Below, piece after piece: positions 11,085 to 23,890 of a stretch of 64,000 bases of DNA; position 1 is the stretch's first letter, and every line of letters begins with the position of its first letter. A program made the position numbers and the translations under genes. The notes under the pieces are model-generated. The model saw only the letters and a program-made list of their open reading frames with translations. It searched no databases and was not told where the DNA came from. This DNA comes from Eublepharis macularius. Lineage: Eukaryota; Chordata; Lepidosauria; Squamata; Eublepharidae. The DNA lies in contig NC_072805.1 of the NCBI RefSeq assembly GCF_028583425.1, positions 20,656,001 through 20,720,000 of the forward strand, in the 5' to 3' direction.

Positions 11085-11811
11085 GTTGGCTTCTTTGCCT
11101 TTCACCAGTTTTCTTGACTAAAGTTACAGGAGAATGTCCTATTTTGAGAAGCTTTCTTTCTGAAGTAGCAATAGGCACTACTTGGTTTTAAAAAATCATG
11201 CCTGTTTTTTGCTGCGTTAGATGTGGGTTAGCTTTCTGCTTTATATGATACGGTGATGTGGCAGAACTGCTGGTGCAGCTTTCGACCTTGAATGCTTAAC
11301 TGCTAATGTGCAACAGAGATAAGCCTGCTTTCAACATGAGGAAATTGTCTCGGAGGTTCATCAAAAAATCATTTGACAGCTATGTCCACATGCTCTAAAT
11401 TGCCCCTCAAGAAAGTTGGCATTTGCTGCCTCATACACTTAAGTAGGCCTTCTCAAACCAGTAGCTCCTTGGTGTAAAAAAGGGTATCTCATTAGATTTT
11501 TTGTATGTTTGCAAAATGTATTCTGTATTTTTCATAATCCAGTTTTGCCAGTTATGGGGAATGGCTGTCCAGACTAGACATCATATTCAGCCATCCCTCC
11601 AGTATCTGAGGTTCGGCAAATGTTACCTACACTCTTTTTACAGCCCAGTTGTTTCTTTTCAAAAGGAACGTCCACAAAACTTGTTATTATATCAGTATTT
11701 CCTGATAAGATGTTATTCACTCATGTGAAAAAGCAGATTTTATTCATTCACGTGAAAAAGAGGGGAAATTAGTATCGCATAATATAGTAGTAGAACCTTT
11801 GCAAGTCTTGT

Positions 11812-12047
11812 CATTATTTATTTATTTCATTTCATTTATATCCTTCTTTTCCCTCTTATGGGGACCCATGGTGGCTTATGTAATTATCCATTTTATCCTC
11901 ACAACAACCCTGTGAGGTAGGTTATTCTGAGAGTGTTTCACTGGCTTAAGGTCACCCAGCAAGCTTCCATGGCAGAGTGGGGATTCAAACCTGAGCCTGT
12001 CACATTTTAGTCCAGCACTCTTGACCACCACGCCATGCTGGCTCTCT
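11812..12047 (-). mobile_element. MIR-like CORE-SINE, nearly complete
   Basis: Read on the - strand it starts gagagccagcatggcgtggt and continues through a tRNA-like B box (caggtttgaatcc) to a CORE segment with gtgaccttaagccagtgaaa and ctacctcacagggttgttgt. It ends with a tail that resembles an L2-type LINE (ataaatgaaatgaaataaat). It is the best-preserved copy of its family here. Confidence 0.8.
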
Positions 12048-12439
12048 GTAAGATTATTTGAGCTATTGTAATACTGTGAGATAACTGTAAGTTGGATCTA
12101 ATGTCCCAGTATGGCAATATCAGTGGAACTGATGCATTATTCATGGCTGCAGGAAGACAGACATGTGATCAATCTTTTACATGCCACTGCTACTTACTTG
12201 TGGTGATTTGGAAAAACACTTTATTGTAATGAAGGATCTGTTTGTGTTTGTTTTTGTAGGTACAGTGAATAGCAATGACATTAAAAAAAAACCCTTTATG
12301 CTGAGGAATCTCTTTTCTGCTCCTAATGCCACATTCTGTACTCCTGCAGAAAAACATAAAACTCATTTAATAAAGCAACAGTTCTTCTTTTGATACTTCA
12401 TCTTTTCCATCAGTGAACAGTTCTTACATTGCCCATTCT

Positions 12440-12856
12440 CAGGGGTTATTTTGTAGAAAAAGAGCTGCAGGAACTCATTAGCATATGCCACACCTCTTGC
12501 CATCACTGGAAGTGTGTCATTGGCATGACTGATTTGCATATGCCACACCCCTGACATCATATCCTGGCTGTTTTGGACCCAATCCTGCCCATTCAGGGCC
12601 GAAATTGGGCCCAAAATGGCAAAAGGGGACAGAAAATGGCCGAAAAGGGGCCCAAAATGGTCAGGATCGGGCCACTGCTGAGTGGGAGAGTGATCCACTA
12701 CCTGTCAGAGGCCCGATCTGGGCTGTTTCGGCCCCAATCCAGGCTGAAACGAGCCCAAAATGGCTGAGAGTCAGGTGGGTGGGGCCACCTGATGTGACAT
12801 CTTTGGGGAACTGCTGGAACTGCGTTCCTGCGTGTTCCCCCTCAAAATGAGCCCTG
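12440..12856. mobile_element. hAT-type element, family D long variant
   Basis: Termini CAGGGGTTATTTT and GAGCCCTG are flanked by a perfect 8-bp duplication, cccattct (12432-12439 and 12857-12864). At 417 bp it is longer than the 200-308-bp copies. Its interior differs: the motif gggcccaaaatggc recurs several times between 12600 and 12770. The right end (aactgcgttcctgcgtgttc) matches the family. It has no coding capacity. Confidence 0.88.
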
Positions 12857-13039
12857 CCCATTCTGATTATATTGTTATCATCAATAGTTCCACTAGTGAA
12901 GTACATTTTAATTTTCTTCTATGCTCCTTATGGTGGGATCTATTTTGTTTAAAACGTCCACAGTGGAAAATGTACACGACTGTAAGTTAAACCTAAATTA
13001 TTTACTCCAAAGACGTCTTTAATAGTTTCTTCCTTGCAG

Positions 13040-13143
13040 GCTCCCGCATAGCTAGCTGGCTGCCCAGCTTTTCAGTGGAGGTGATGCATACCACCAACAT
13101 CCTTGGTATTGCCCAGGCAAGCAACTCTCAGCTTAATGCTATG
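13040..13143 (+). CDS. AMFR: AMFR exon entering the CUE domain
   Basis: The exon is 104 bases from acceptor tccttgcag to donor gtaagt. It completes a glycine codon and encodes SRIASWLPSFSVEVMHTTNI then LGIAQASNSQLNAM. The human sequence differs only by T to A in LGITQ. The last residues lead directly into the ubiquitin-binding CUE domain, whose body lies in the next exon. Confidence 0.95.
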
Positions 13144-14729
<1,586 letters not shown>

Positions 14730-14813
14730 CGATCAGAGAGCATCAGGCCTGCATTGAACAGTCCCATGGAAAGGCACAGCACTGATCAGGAGGATACTGA
14801 AGAGGGTACTCAG
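14730..14813 (+). CDS. AMFR: AMFR exon (linker after CUE)
   Basis: The exon is 84 bases, 28 codons, from acceptor tgctttcag to donor gtaact. It encodes RSESIRPALNSPMERHSTDQ then EDTEEGTQ. It corresponds to the human linker RSDSIRPALNSPVERPSSDQ and the acidic stretch that follows, and diverges more than the domain exons. It is serine-rich and acidic, with no fold expected. Confidence 0.93.
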
Positions 14814-16477
14814 GTAACTGGCAAAGCAAAAAGGGGGTGCATTAATTAACAGGGCATGGGCAAACGAGCACACACAGCAGCTTGAAGTTCTAGAAAGGTC
14901 TCCTGGGGCACGTCCATCCTGCACTTTGTTGTTGGTGTATTTGAGGATGCCATTACAGACAACTGGCTAAAAGGTGTAAGCAGGCTGCTGTTGCAACCAA
15001 GAGTAATTGTCTCTGCTGGGACTGACTTGTGGACTCTTAAGTTGTGTTTTGAGGGAGGAACGCTCGAGGGATTGACAGAGAAGAGAATACAGTTCTTTGT
15101 AATTGTAGGTCTCTTAATGAGAAGTGTTGGATATTAGTGAAGGAGATGTTGCCCTTTCAGTGAATAGCTGGAATTTTTTTCACAAGGATGCAGGGCGGGC
15201 TGGTAGCGCTAGAGGGAGCAATGCTGCAGGTGGGACTCGTACAAGAGAATCAGTGTGGGGCTTCCGGGCTTAAACCAGCACAGTCTGTTCAAGCTGCATG
15301 CTAGCAGCTGTTGTGCAGGGGCTGGGCTCCCACTTGCATTCAATGGGAGCTGCATAGCATGGCAGCTTTATTTTCTGGCACACGCTGCTGTTTTTCCTGC
15401 TTTTCATAATGGCATCCGAAGCTGGCAGGGCTCTCTTCCCTCAGTGTGGCATGAGTGGTGCAGGGAGGGAAGTGTGCATTCCCCCTCCAGCACACTTATG
15501 AGAGCTTTGTTTCCATCTTGTTTTAGAATATATTGAAGAGGGGTGTGTGTGTGTGTGTGTGCGTGCGTGCGCTTTGAAAGTTATGGAAGTTTCAGCTAGG
15601 TAGCTGTGTTGGTCTGCACTTGAAGAACAAGATCTGAGTCCAGTAGCACCTTAAAAGACCAACAGGATTTCCAGAGTGTAAACTTTCAAGAGTCAAAGCT
15701 CCCTTTGTCTGCTGCAACTCTTCCTTTTTTGAGCACAAGCAAGCTGAAGTTGATTTTTCTTTTCAAATGTCCTTTCTTATGGTAGGCTTGCTTCTCTTTA
15801 CAGTTTTTCTACAGCATTATTCTACTAAGCGTTGTGAGCTTGGAGGAGTAACTGTTGCTGCCTGAACTGTGTTAACACCACAGTTTATGTACAAGTGTGA
15901 TTCAAGTGTGCATTGGCCAAGCCCATCTCTGACCTGGAAAAAATCTTTTTTCTTCTGCCCTTAGTTCTGCAATTTCTGCATGGAACGGCATTAACTTTAC
16001 GTCACGGTCCTGTTTGCATGGTGTCTGTTGCTTATCCTTTCATGCGCTGTTATATTTTTATCTGATGCTTCTTTTTAAATTCTTTGTCCTTACTGCTGCT
16101 GCTAATTAAGTGGGACTTGCTTAACAGAACCATCCTGAAGGCAATTCTGTTCCTCCCCATTTTTTTAATGAGTGGACAGTGATGGTAGAGATGATGGTCA
16201 CCTGCCTCCATGTCAGAATGGGTCGTGAAAGATCTGACCTCTTAGCCATGTGCTGTAACCCTCTGTTGGCTGGAAAACATGTCCCTCTGCCCTTTTCTCT
16301 TACTCCATGGCATTTTGTTTTAGGGCAAGATCAGACCTTTCCGATAAACTTCGGCAATATTTGCACATCTCTATCATGCCAGATTGGACTCTTTTCTCCC
16401 CTCGTTTGATAGCTTTGAGTTAACATAAATCTCCATGAATGCTCTCTCTCTCTTTTCCATTTCCTTGTACGTTGTAG
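14814..16477 (+). other. AMFR intron with GT repeat and half-copy of repeat F
   Basis: This intron contains a (GT)n stretch that grades into GC steps at about 15542-15570, and half of a foldback-like repeat (about 15587-15722, family F). The rest is unassigned. Confidence 0.7.
15587..15722. repeat. Repeat family F, half copy
   Basis: The motifs gtagctgtgttggtctgcac, gagtccagtagcaccttaaa and agaccaacaggattt are shared with the full copies at 36171 and 47058. The mirror half is missing. Confidence 0.7.
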
Positions 16478-16662
16478 ACTGAAAGAGTCCCGCTGGAACT
16501 TAATTCACGGCTGGAAGAAATGGCAGAGTTCAGCGAAATGGAAGTAGACTCTGCCGAGACAGAGGACTTTGAAGTCAGAGGGAGCCGTTTTTCCAAATCA
16601 GCTGATGAAAGGCAGCGGATGTTAGTGCAGAGGAAGGAAGATCTTTTGCACCAAGCTCGCAG
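16478..16662 (+). CDS. AMFR: AMFR exon with E2-binding region
   Basis: The exon is 185 bases from acceptor gttgtag to donor gtgtgt. It encodes TERVPLELNSRLEEMAEFSE, an acidic stretch, then RGSRFSKSADERQRMLVQRK and EDLLHQA, with two bases of an arginine codon. The SADERQRMLVQRK segment is the start of the G2BR helix that binds the back side of UBE2G2 and raises its affinity for the RING. The donor runs straight into a GT repeat, so several GT dinucleotides follow it; phase and homology select the first. Confidence 0.94.
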
Positions 16663-17408
16663 GTGTGTGTGTGTGTGTGGAGGGGGGGGGGAATCTCTCA
16701 TGTCTGGTTTTCTCTAGTAATTGTAGCTGAGGCTTATTGTAATGAGACCACATTTAAGCCTTTTCTAATATGTTGAAAATTGAATCAACGTTTAGTGGTG
16801 TTGATCCATTTGAAGGGGGTGGGGAGGAAATTTTAGAAATGCACGAGCAGTGGCAATAATGTGTTTTCTGCCCGAGGAGCACCAGTCAAGCAACAGTCTG
16901 GGCCACACCAGTGTCTGTCTCAGATCTAGTGAATTGCTCGAAGCGTTCTGGTCCTTCAGGGGCAGGCCTGACTAGCCTCCCTCTTGTGGACAAGGACGGA
17001 AGTGACTGTTGTGCAGCCTGAGAGAAAACATAAGGATGCAGGGAGCGTATGCTGTTGTTGGGAATTGGGACTTCTGAGCACTGCGTAGCCCCCAGCTGCT
17101 CTCCAGGTATCAGAACCAGAATAAGATGTGCAAAATAGTAAAAATTAAATATATATATATGCATGCTTTCATCATTAATCTTAGGTTCCAAGGTTTGCTT
17201 TTTCTTTGGATTGCATTGGCCTCAGAATTTTAATTTTTCTTAAATACATGCAGTACACGTGGCTCTAAATAATACCTTGATTCTTGCCAAGGTGGGGAAG
17301 TGTTGAATACAAACCGAGAACCTGTATAACCAGAGTGAACCTCTCTTGCTGTTGTGGGTTCGTTTTTGTTTTGTTTTGGTGCTACCTATGTCCTTTATCT
17401 CCTTCCAG
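16663..17408 (+). other. AMFR last intron
   Basis: It begins with a (GT)n tract followed by a G run (16662-16692) and has a short (AT)n stretch near 17148-17160. I recognise nothing else. Confidence 0.6.
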
Positions 17409-17553
17409 ACGTTACTTGAACAAAACTTCAGACGAGGCTCCCTCAGGCATCCCCCTGCAGGCCGAAGGGGTGAATTCCGACCCCATCACTTTGCGGCGCA
17501 GAACGTTGGCTGCCGCCGCGGAACGAAGGCTTCAGAAACAGCATCCATCCTAA
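17409..17553 (+). CDS. AMFR: AMFR last coding exon and stop
   Basis: The exon starts after a tccttccag acceptor, completes an arginine codon, and encodes RYLNKTSDEAPSGIPLQAEG then VNSDPITLRRRTLAAAAERR and LQKQHPS before TAA at 17551-17553. The first residues finish the G2BR helix. The LRRRTLAAAAERRLQKQ stretch is the VCP/p97-interacting motif, which brings in the segregase that pulls substrates from the ER membrane. With this exon the coding part in the window totals 471 residues, equal to the human protein from about residue 173 onward. Confidence 0.96.
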
Positions 17554-18984
17554 TGCTCCCCCGGTTCGTCCCGTGTCTTCTTTTCCACGCCAGCGACACG
17601 AAACCATTCTGCGCTCTCCCGGTTTGCTGAGGAGCTCAGCTCGCTGTGCTGTGCGGAGGAGGAGTAAGCTGGCTGCATCTTCACTGTACAAAGCATGTGA
17701 TATCTAATAAGTGTTTGAACAGCTGACAAATTAACCTTTATGGGGTCCTCTTTGTTTTTTAAGTGTGACATTTATTCCTCTTTTGCATAAAAATAAATAA
17801 ATAATGCAGCCTTTAAAGCCCTGGGCATGGTCAGCTGCTTAAAAGTAAGTTGCAAGGGACAGCAGCTGAAGAGCGCCACATCCATTCAGTCGCTTGCCAG
17901 TATTTTCCATTTAAACTCTTGCCGGAGGGAAGTGGAATAAGCGAGAAAAGAAGTATTGACAAAGGTATTCTCTCCTAGGCAAGCAGGCATCGCTGCCAAG
18001 CCATCGTATGTCTCATCAAGGTGTTTTTTGAAAATATTGTGTAGGTCTTCGCAGACCCTTTTAGACGAAGGTGACATTTCTACGCCCTGGAGCGCAGAGA
18101 CGGATCAAATCCTGCACCCCAGCAGGAGAGGACCTCTTTAGAGTGGATGATGTCGAGTTAAGTTTTAGAGTGGTGATAAATGAAGCATTAACTCTTCTTG
18201 GCCCGAGACGGACAGTGTTTTTTTAAACATTACTAAATGCCTTGTGAAGGGAGCTGTCCCCCCCCTTCCCCATGCATTTCATCACCATGGACCTGCGGCT
18301 GAGAAACAGAGAGAGAGAAGGGGGGCATGACCTCCGCCCTGCTAAATTTACCTGCTTAATTCAGCATTTTCAGGCAAGCAGATCAGCCGCAATGCGAGGG
18401 TTGACCTCTGTTCTGGGAGGGAGTCCACAGAACAGGCTGTGTTCTGCAAAGGGGCGGTAGGCCCTGATTTCAGAGGGATGGGAGAGTGCAAAAGGATCTA
18501 TTTTTTTAAATCTTGCATTTTGCAATAATATGCTCATGAGTGTAATTAGATGTACAGATTTGAGACAATTGAGGGCTACTAGACATTTTAGGGTAAGTGT
18601 GGTCAGACTTTTCTCTAGTATTACAAAACTCCGATAGGCCTGTTTGGAAGCCTCTGGGTCTAGATTATGTAAATGGCGGTGGAGTAATTTTAAGTGTATG
18701 AGGAGTAGGGGTATCTCTGTTCTTCAGAAGGTGCCCAGTGGTGGTAAAGAAAATTATTGGAAAATACCTTTTTATTGCGAGTTTTTAGGATATTCGAAGG
18801 GAAATATGTATGGTTTACGTTAAGTATTTAGGTGAAGATAATTTATTTTGATAAACCCCTTTTGGGAAGCCTTACTTTGCAGCGCTGTTAGTAAACTTTG
18901 AAAAGACAACTCTTCTTTTGTGATTCAGTTTTGCTCAGAGCCACAGCTCTTATGTTTTTATTGTTTTGAAAAAAAGGAAATAAA
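17554..18984 (+). other. AMFR: AMFR 3' UTR (probable)
   Basis: About 1.4 kb after the stop without long repeats, comparable to the mammalian 3' UTR in length. Two polyadenylation signals are plausible: AATAAA near 17792 (very proximal) and AATAAA at 18979-18984. I favour the distal one on length grounds; this is an inference. Confidence 0.6.
18979..18984 (+). terminator. AMFR: Candidate distal AMFR polyadenylation signal
   Basis: AATAAA followed by a T/G-rich stretch (cagtgttggaaatgtttc). The position gives a 3' UTR of about the expected length. Confidence 0.5.
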
Positions 18985-19839
18985 ATTATCGATCAGTGTT
19001 GGAAATGTTTCAGAAATGTCTTTCCTAAAACTTCATGTGTCCCCGCCCAGAGATCTCAGTTGACTAGCCGCCAATCAACAGCAGCCAAACAGATGACATC
19101 AGCTCTACACTCAGTTCAGACAGGAGGCAAAATGAGGTGTAAGAGTACAGAGATGGTCAAATGGACTGCACCACTGCAGACTGCAGGGGAGGGATTACTT
19201 TGTTCAAAATTCCTTTAGATTAACCATTCCCTGTAAGCAGGAAACTAGCATAACATGCAAAAGAATCTTTTTTCTCCTGATAAGCTAATTTTATTAATTT
19301 TCAGAAAGGTTTTTACATGGAGCATTAAAAATGTAGCTCTTCCCATCACAGAATCTGTAATGGTACAGCTCTTTCTATCGTCTCCAGATTCTGCTGCATG
19401 GGTAAACTGGACCTTGGATTTCCACTGAGCAGTGTTGACAGCTATGCCCTTCGATGATGAGGGTGGCAGGCATGCCCATGTCTTTCTGTTGAACTGAAAC
19501 CAAAAGGAAAGAGGGGGAAGTGGGAGCACTCAAGAACCCCCACCCCTTCTCCCCTGAGTGAACAACCACTGCAGTGTTTATGGTGCTGCGCACGCTTTTT
19601 TCTCTGCGCATGTGTATGCATAAAATAGACGGTTTTCCTTACTGGATGCAGGAGCTGTCTTGGCTTCTAGATAGAACTTTTTTGCACATGTGTAATATGA
19701 AGGAGCCTTTTTGAACACATGAAACAAGGAAGAGGAATAAGGGCATTGGCCATTTTATTTCCTAATCATCAGAAACTGCAGGCATGATTTAGGAGTCTCC
19801 ACTGGCCATATTGTCCACTGCTAGTGTGTGGTGGAATAA

Positions 19840-19995
19840 AAACACGGGTTCCTCACTTGAAGGCCACCAACATAGTTACCATCATTAAATCCTATAGTGG
19901 TGAATTCCACAAATTAATTACGAAGATGTTTTTGAATATGTGAGAACATATTTCAGCCAGGTTCTGTACAAATGGGATTCTCCTTGGAATTTAGT
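19840..19995. repeat. CR1-like LINE remnant
   Basis: The run gtggtgaattccacaaatta followed by attacgaagatgtttttgaa is a well-known conserved stretch of reptile/bird LINE-derived repeats. The copy is decayed and its borders are approximate. Confidence 0.45.
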
Positions 19996-22900
19996 CAGTG
20001 GATAAAAGTTTTGAGCAGAGATCCAAAGGCATTTTTGTTAACAGACTTGGTTTGCCAGCCTTTCTGAGGCCACAGGCAGAAGGAAGGGGTGCCCCCTCTT
20101 CCCCTTTTGTTTTTAGATCTGGAGCCCCTGGTGTGTGCCCATTTGCCAAGTCTCCGATAGCCTAGGTATAAAGGCCTGGCATTTGGAGTTCAAATTCACA
20201 GTATATGCCCAGGAGGTGTTGATTTTCCAAACCTCTTTTCCTGAATTTATGCAGTTAATTGATGGATTTGGAAAAATTTCAGGGGTATGAGACCTATTGG
20301 TGGAGGGGAGGGAATCTACATTTACCCCAATAAGCCAGGTCCCAGTCTTCGGGACTAGCCTTTCCAGCATATTTAGGCCATTTTCTCCTAAGACGTACCA
20401 GGAATACTCTTTAACACTGATTTTTACTCTGAAACAAATTGATGACCTAAGTAGATGGGAAATAGTAATACAGGGGGGAAATCAACATGATGAAAATTGT
20501 TCCATGATTATTCGATGTCTCTTGGACTTCCCAGTTTTGTATTATGCAGAAATGTGATCTCCCTCTAGAAACTACACTTGGTATCTTTATATAGGAAATG
20601 GGGAAAATAAACATATAGTATGCAAAAAACTGCAGCTTTCAGGAGGGGGTTGAATTGATCTTCTCAATCACAAAATACACTACAGCATACATCTAGTGAA
20701 GCAGGCAAGTTTCTGGTATAAGGAATGCCCCAAGCAGGCTAGACTGGAAATGCAACGGATTAACCCTTTACAAAGCTGGAAAACACTAGGTATCTTTGGA
20801 ACCCAAACACGTTCTCTCACTATAATAGCATCTTAAGGAACGTGGGGGGACAGTTCCATCTTTAGGTTTTCATCCATATTCTTAGGAAGACTTCAGATGT
20901 GGGGGGGCAACCCCTCTGATGTTAAGATATTCTTAATTATGGCAGTTTCACTTTCCTGGACTAAATGTTGTTAATTGCTGAGCAGCAGTGACAGATTTAA
21001 ACCCTTCAGGCAGAATTTCACTTATTCCCATCAGCATTTTGACAAAAGCCATTATGAAAACACCGTCTTTGGGATTACTTGCCCCGAGGCATTCATTAGC
21101 TGCATTAGACCCTTTTGACATACCATTTTAAAGTTCAATAGAGTAATTTCTGCAGGTACTGAAGAATTTTTTAATATTCCTCTCTCCACTCACATTTGCA
21201 ACCTGTAGTCAGTGAGCGGTAGGTGTAGTGGAATGTGGAAGCAGGCTTGCAAATCCGTGCTCTACAGGAGTTCTGGTCTAAAAGTTACCAAGCAGTCATC
21301 TTTAGATACAATACCACACTCCCTGGCTAAAAAAACCCAGCCTCTGAGCTTGTTGGAGCCCAGGCAGGTTTCATAGGCTGGGTCTCAAGGAAGATGATAA
21401 CAACTGGAGATGTGCTGCACCTGGTGGCACCCTGGTATGCATATTGCGAATTTGCAGTATTATCATTCTGGCAAGAGCTTAACTAGCTTGGGCTCAGCTT
21501 TTCAATGTTTGGCTCTTAGCCTAATGGTAGGCCACATGCCTACCACCATAGAGAATCTCATCAGGCCAGAAATGGTGGTTTTTAAGTAGGGTTGCCAGAT
21601 CCTCACCGGCAACCAGCAGGACAAGTCATAGTGGGTGCTGGTACTTCTTTGTACATGGCCCCTACCAATAATATCATTTTCAACATTTTGCTATCTTTCA
21701 GAGGGCCAGTTTTTAGAGAATCAACCCTGGTGCAACATTGTCACTTCCAGCGTCATGCTGAAAATGGTATCATTGGTAGCAGCTATGGGCACATGCGTAC
21801 CTGTTTCACTGTGTGCTTCCTCTGGCTGGGGCCTATTCCTTGGGCCTCCTCCTTCCACTAATAGGTGGGCAGAGGCAGGAATCACTGAGATTTTGTCTGG
21901 CACCAGCAAATACCTGGTAAGGCTATCCATGGGTACCAAAGGAGCCCACCAAATTGGGTTAGGCTTTTTATTGGCTGCCATTGTTCAAATGACAGAGATT
22001 TTTCTTCAACTGTAATAGCAGCTACAGTCACTAGAGAATCAGGAGGACAGGTTAACATCCAGCTTGTGTTTCCATTCCCCCTTTATGCTTTTCTTCATTT
22101 TATTCCCCCTTTCTCCTTTTCTTGTCTCCTAGGATTTCCTTTGTTTCTTTTTATTCCTCAATCTTTCTTCTTCCCTTCATTTCCCCCTCCCCCTTGAGGC
22201 TTTCCTTTTGTTTCTCCTCTGTGATTCTTTTGCACAGGGAGGAGAGAGGTGCTGTGTTTAGCTCCACCTCCTGCAGTAAACATTTGGGGCGTGGCACCAA
22301 CTCCTCTAGCAGCCCTTTTAAGGTAGTGCACACCACCACGTCTTAAAATTCCAAAGGTGCCCGCAGGCTCAAAAAGTTTGGGACCCCTGGATTATTTCAT
22401 TTCGCAGTGCTGGAAAGAATAGAATTAACGGATGAAATGTAACTAAGTGGCGTCTTTCCCTTTTTGTGTCTCCTCTTTTAAAATATCCACCCCTTTTTAT
22501 TCCCTATTTAGGGATAAGGGAGAGGGTGGTTTCATGTTGGCCAGTAAGTGTTCTACATGGTATTCTAAAAAGTGGCAATAAACTTTTAAAAATAAGATTC
22601 CTACTCCTCTTCCATTGCTCTCTCCCTTGAGGTGCTGCTCAACAAGCTGCATCCAGGACAACCAGTGTGACACGGTGCTTAGAGTGTTAGTTAAGGATCT
22701 CGGAGGCTCAGGTCTGAATAACCACTCTGCTATGGAAGCTCACTGGATGACCTGAGGACAGGCAGTCAAAGTGGGGTATAACTATATACACATATAAAAC
22801 AAGATGGCGGCTTTGGGCCTGCATCCTTCATCAGACTGACCCAATTCATGAAAAGGAGAGGGGGGACCTAAAGAAACATCAATGTTCTTCAACTTTGACC

Positions 22901-23035
22901 ATAACTGCTTCTCCCCCAAAAAACTCCACCATGGGGACGTCCTTGGCGGGAGGCTCCCTTGTATCACCATTTGTCTTTCTTGCCTTCTGGCTGCATGTTC
23001 TAGGAACTTATTGATTGGACTCAATGTGCTCTATT

Positions 23036-23890
23036 CAGGGCTTTTTTTCTGGAGAAACAGGTGGTGGAACTAGCGGTTGCCAGCACCTGGGGCAACTCTT
23101 GGCAGGAGGTGGTTACCCTTCCACCACATGTGCACACGCTTTGCGTGTGTACGCTCCCGGGACTGTATGATGATATCATTTCTAAGAAGTGATGTCATCA
23201 CGCAGGGCGCTGCTGCCCCCAGGAGTGCTGTAAAACAGAGGGCAGGGGAGGAGTCTTGCTGTGCAAGCAAGGGGCTCTTTGCATTTTAAACCTGCAACTT
23301 GAGCTGCCTGGCGGGGACTGCCCTGCTGGCCAGCTGAAGCAAGTCAGTGCGCGGTTGCAAAGTGCCTCTTTCCCTGCAGCTTCCAAGCCACACGGAAATG
23401 GGCTCTCATACTTTTAAACCCCTGCGGCTTCAGCTGGCCTTCGTGGACTTCCCTGCAGGCCAGCTGAAGCAAGCCAGCATGGGTTGAAAAGGGCTCCTTT
23501 CTGTGGCTTGCGCTGGGGCAGGCCAGCAGGAAGGGAAGTAGGCAGGACACCATCGCGGAAGCACGGGAATAAGGAAGGAAAGGGCGGACTCACCATCTGG
23601 CTCACTAGAGATCTCCTGTGCCCCCTTGCATGATCTGGGAGAGGCTCCCTTCTGCCTCAGGTTGGGGGGAATCAAGGAAGCGGTGGGAGAGGCAGCCCCT
23701 CCTCGGGAACCTGGGGTGCTGGGCCTGCTCCTGTTTCCCCGCGTGGAGGCTCAGCGTGCAGCTTAAGAGCCGGAAGCCTTTGTCTGCTTGCTGGGAGGAA
23801 ACGGAATCAGGTGGATCGGGCCACCAGACACATGACGACTTTGGAGAGGTGCCGGAACGGCGTTCCACCACGTTCCGGCTGAAAAAAAAG
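23036..23890. mobile_element. Long relative of hAT family D
   Basis: The left end reads CAGGGCTTTTTTTCTGGAGA and continues ggtggtggaact, as in the short copies. The right end has cggaacggcgttccaccacg and ccggctgaaaaaaaagg, but the terminal GCCCTG is lost. About 0.85 kb of GC-rich DNA lies between, unlike the short copies, and shows no open reading frame with transposase motifs. No clean target duplication survives. Confidence 0.65.

Larger units (their letters stand above)
11085..13039 (+). other. AMFR intron with CORE-SINE and hAT element
   Basis: This intron contains a CORE-SINE (11812-12047) and a 417-bp hAT-type element (12440-12856). The remainder is unassigned. Confidence 0.8.

Noticed and set aside
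20113-20557. Overlapping frames on both strands suggesting an exon or LINE
   Set aside because: No splice sites in phase with either host gene and no recognisable reverse-transcriptase motif.
21635-22015. A 126-codon frame on the + strand
   Set aside because: It starts inside repeat-like sequence and has no splice context or recognisable family.
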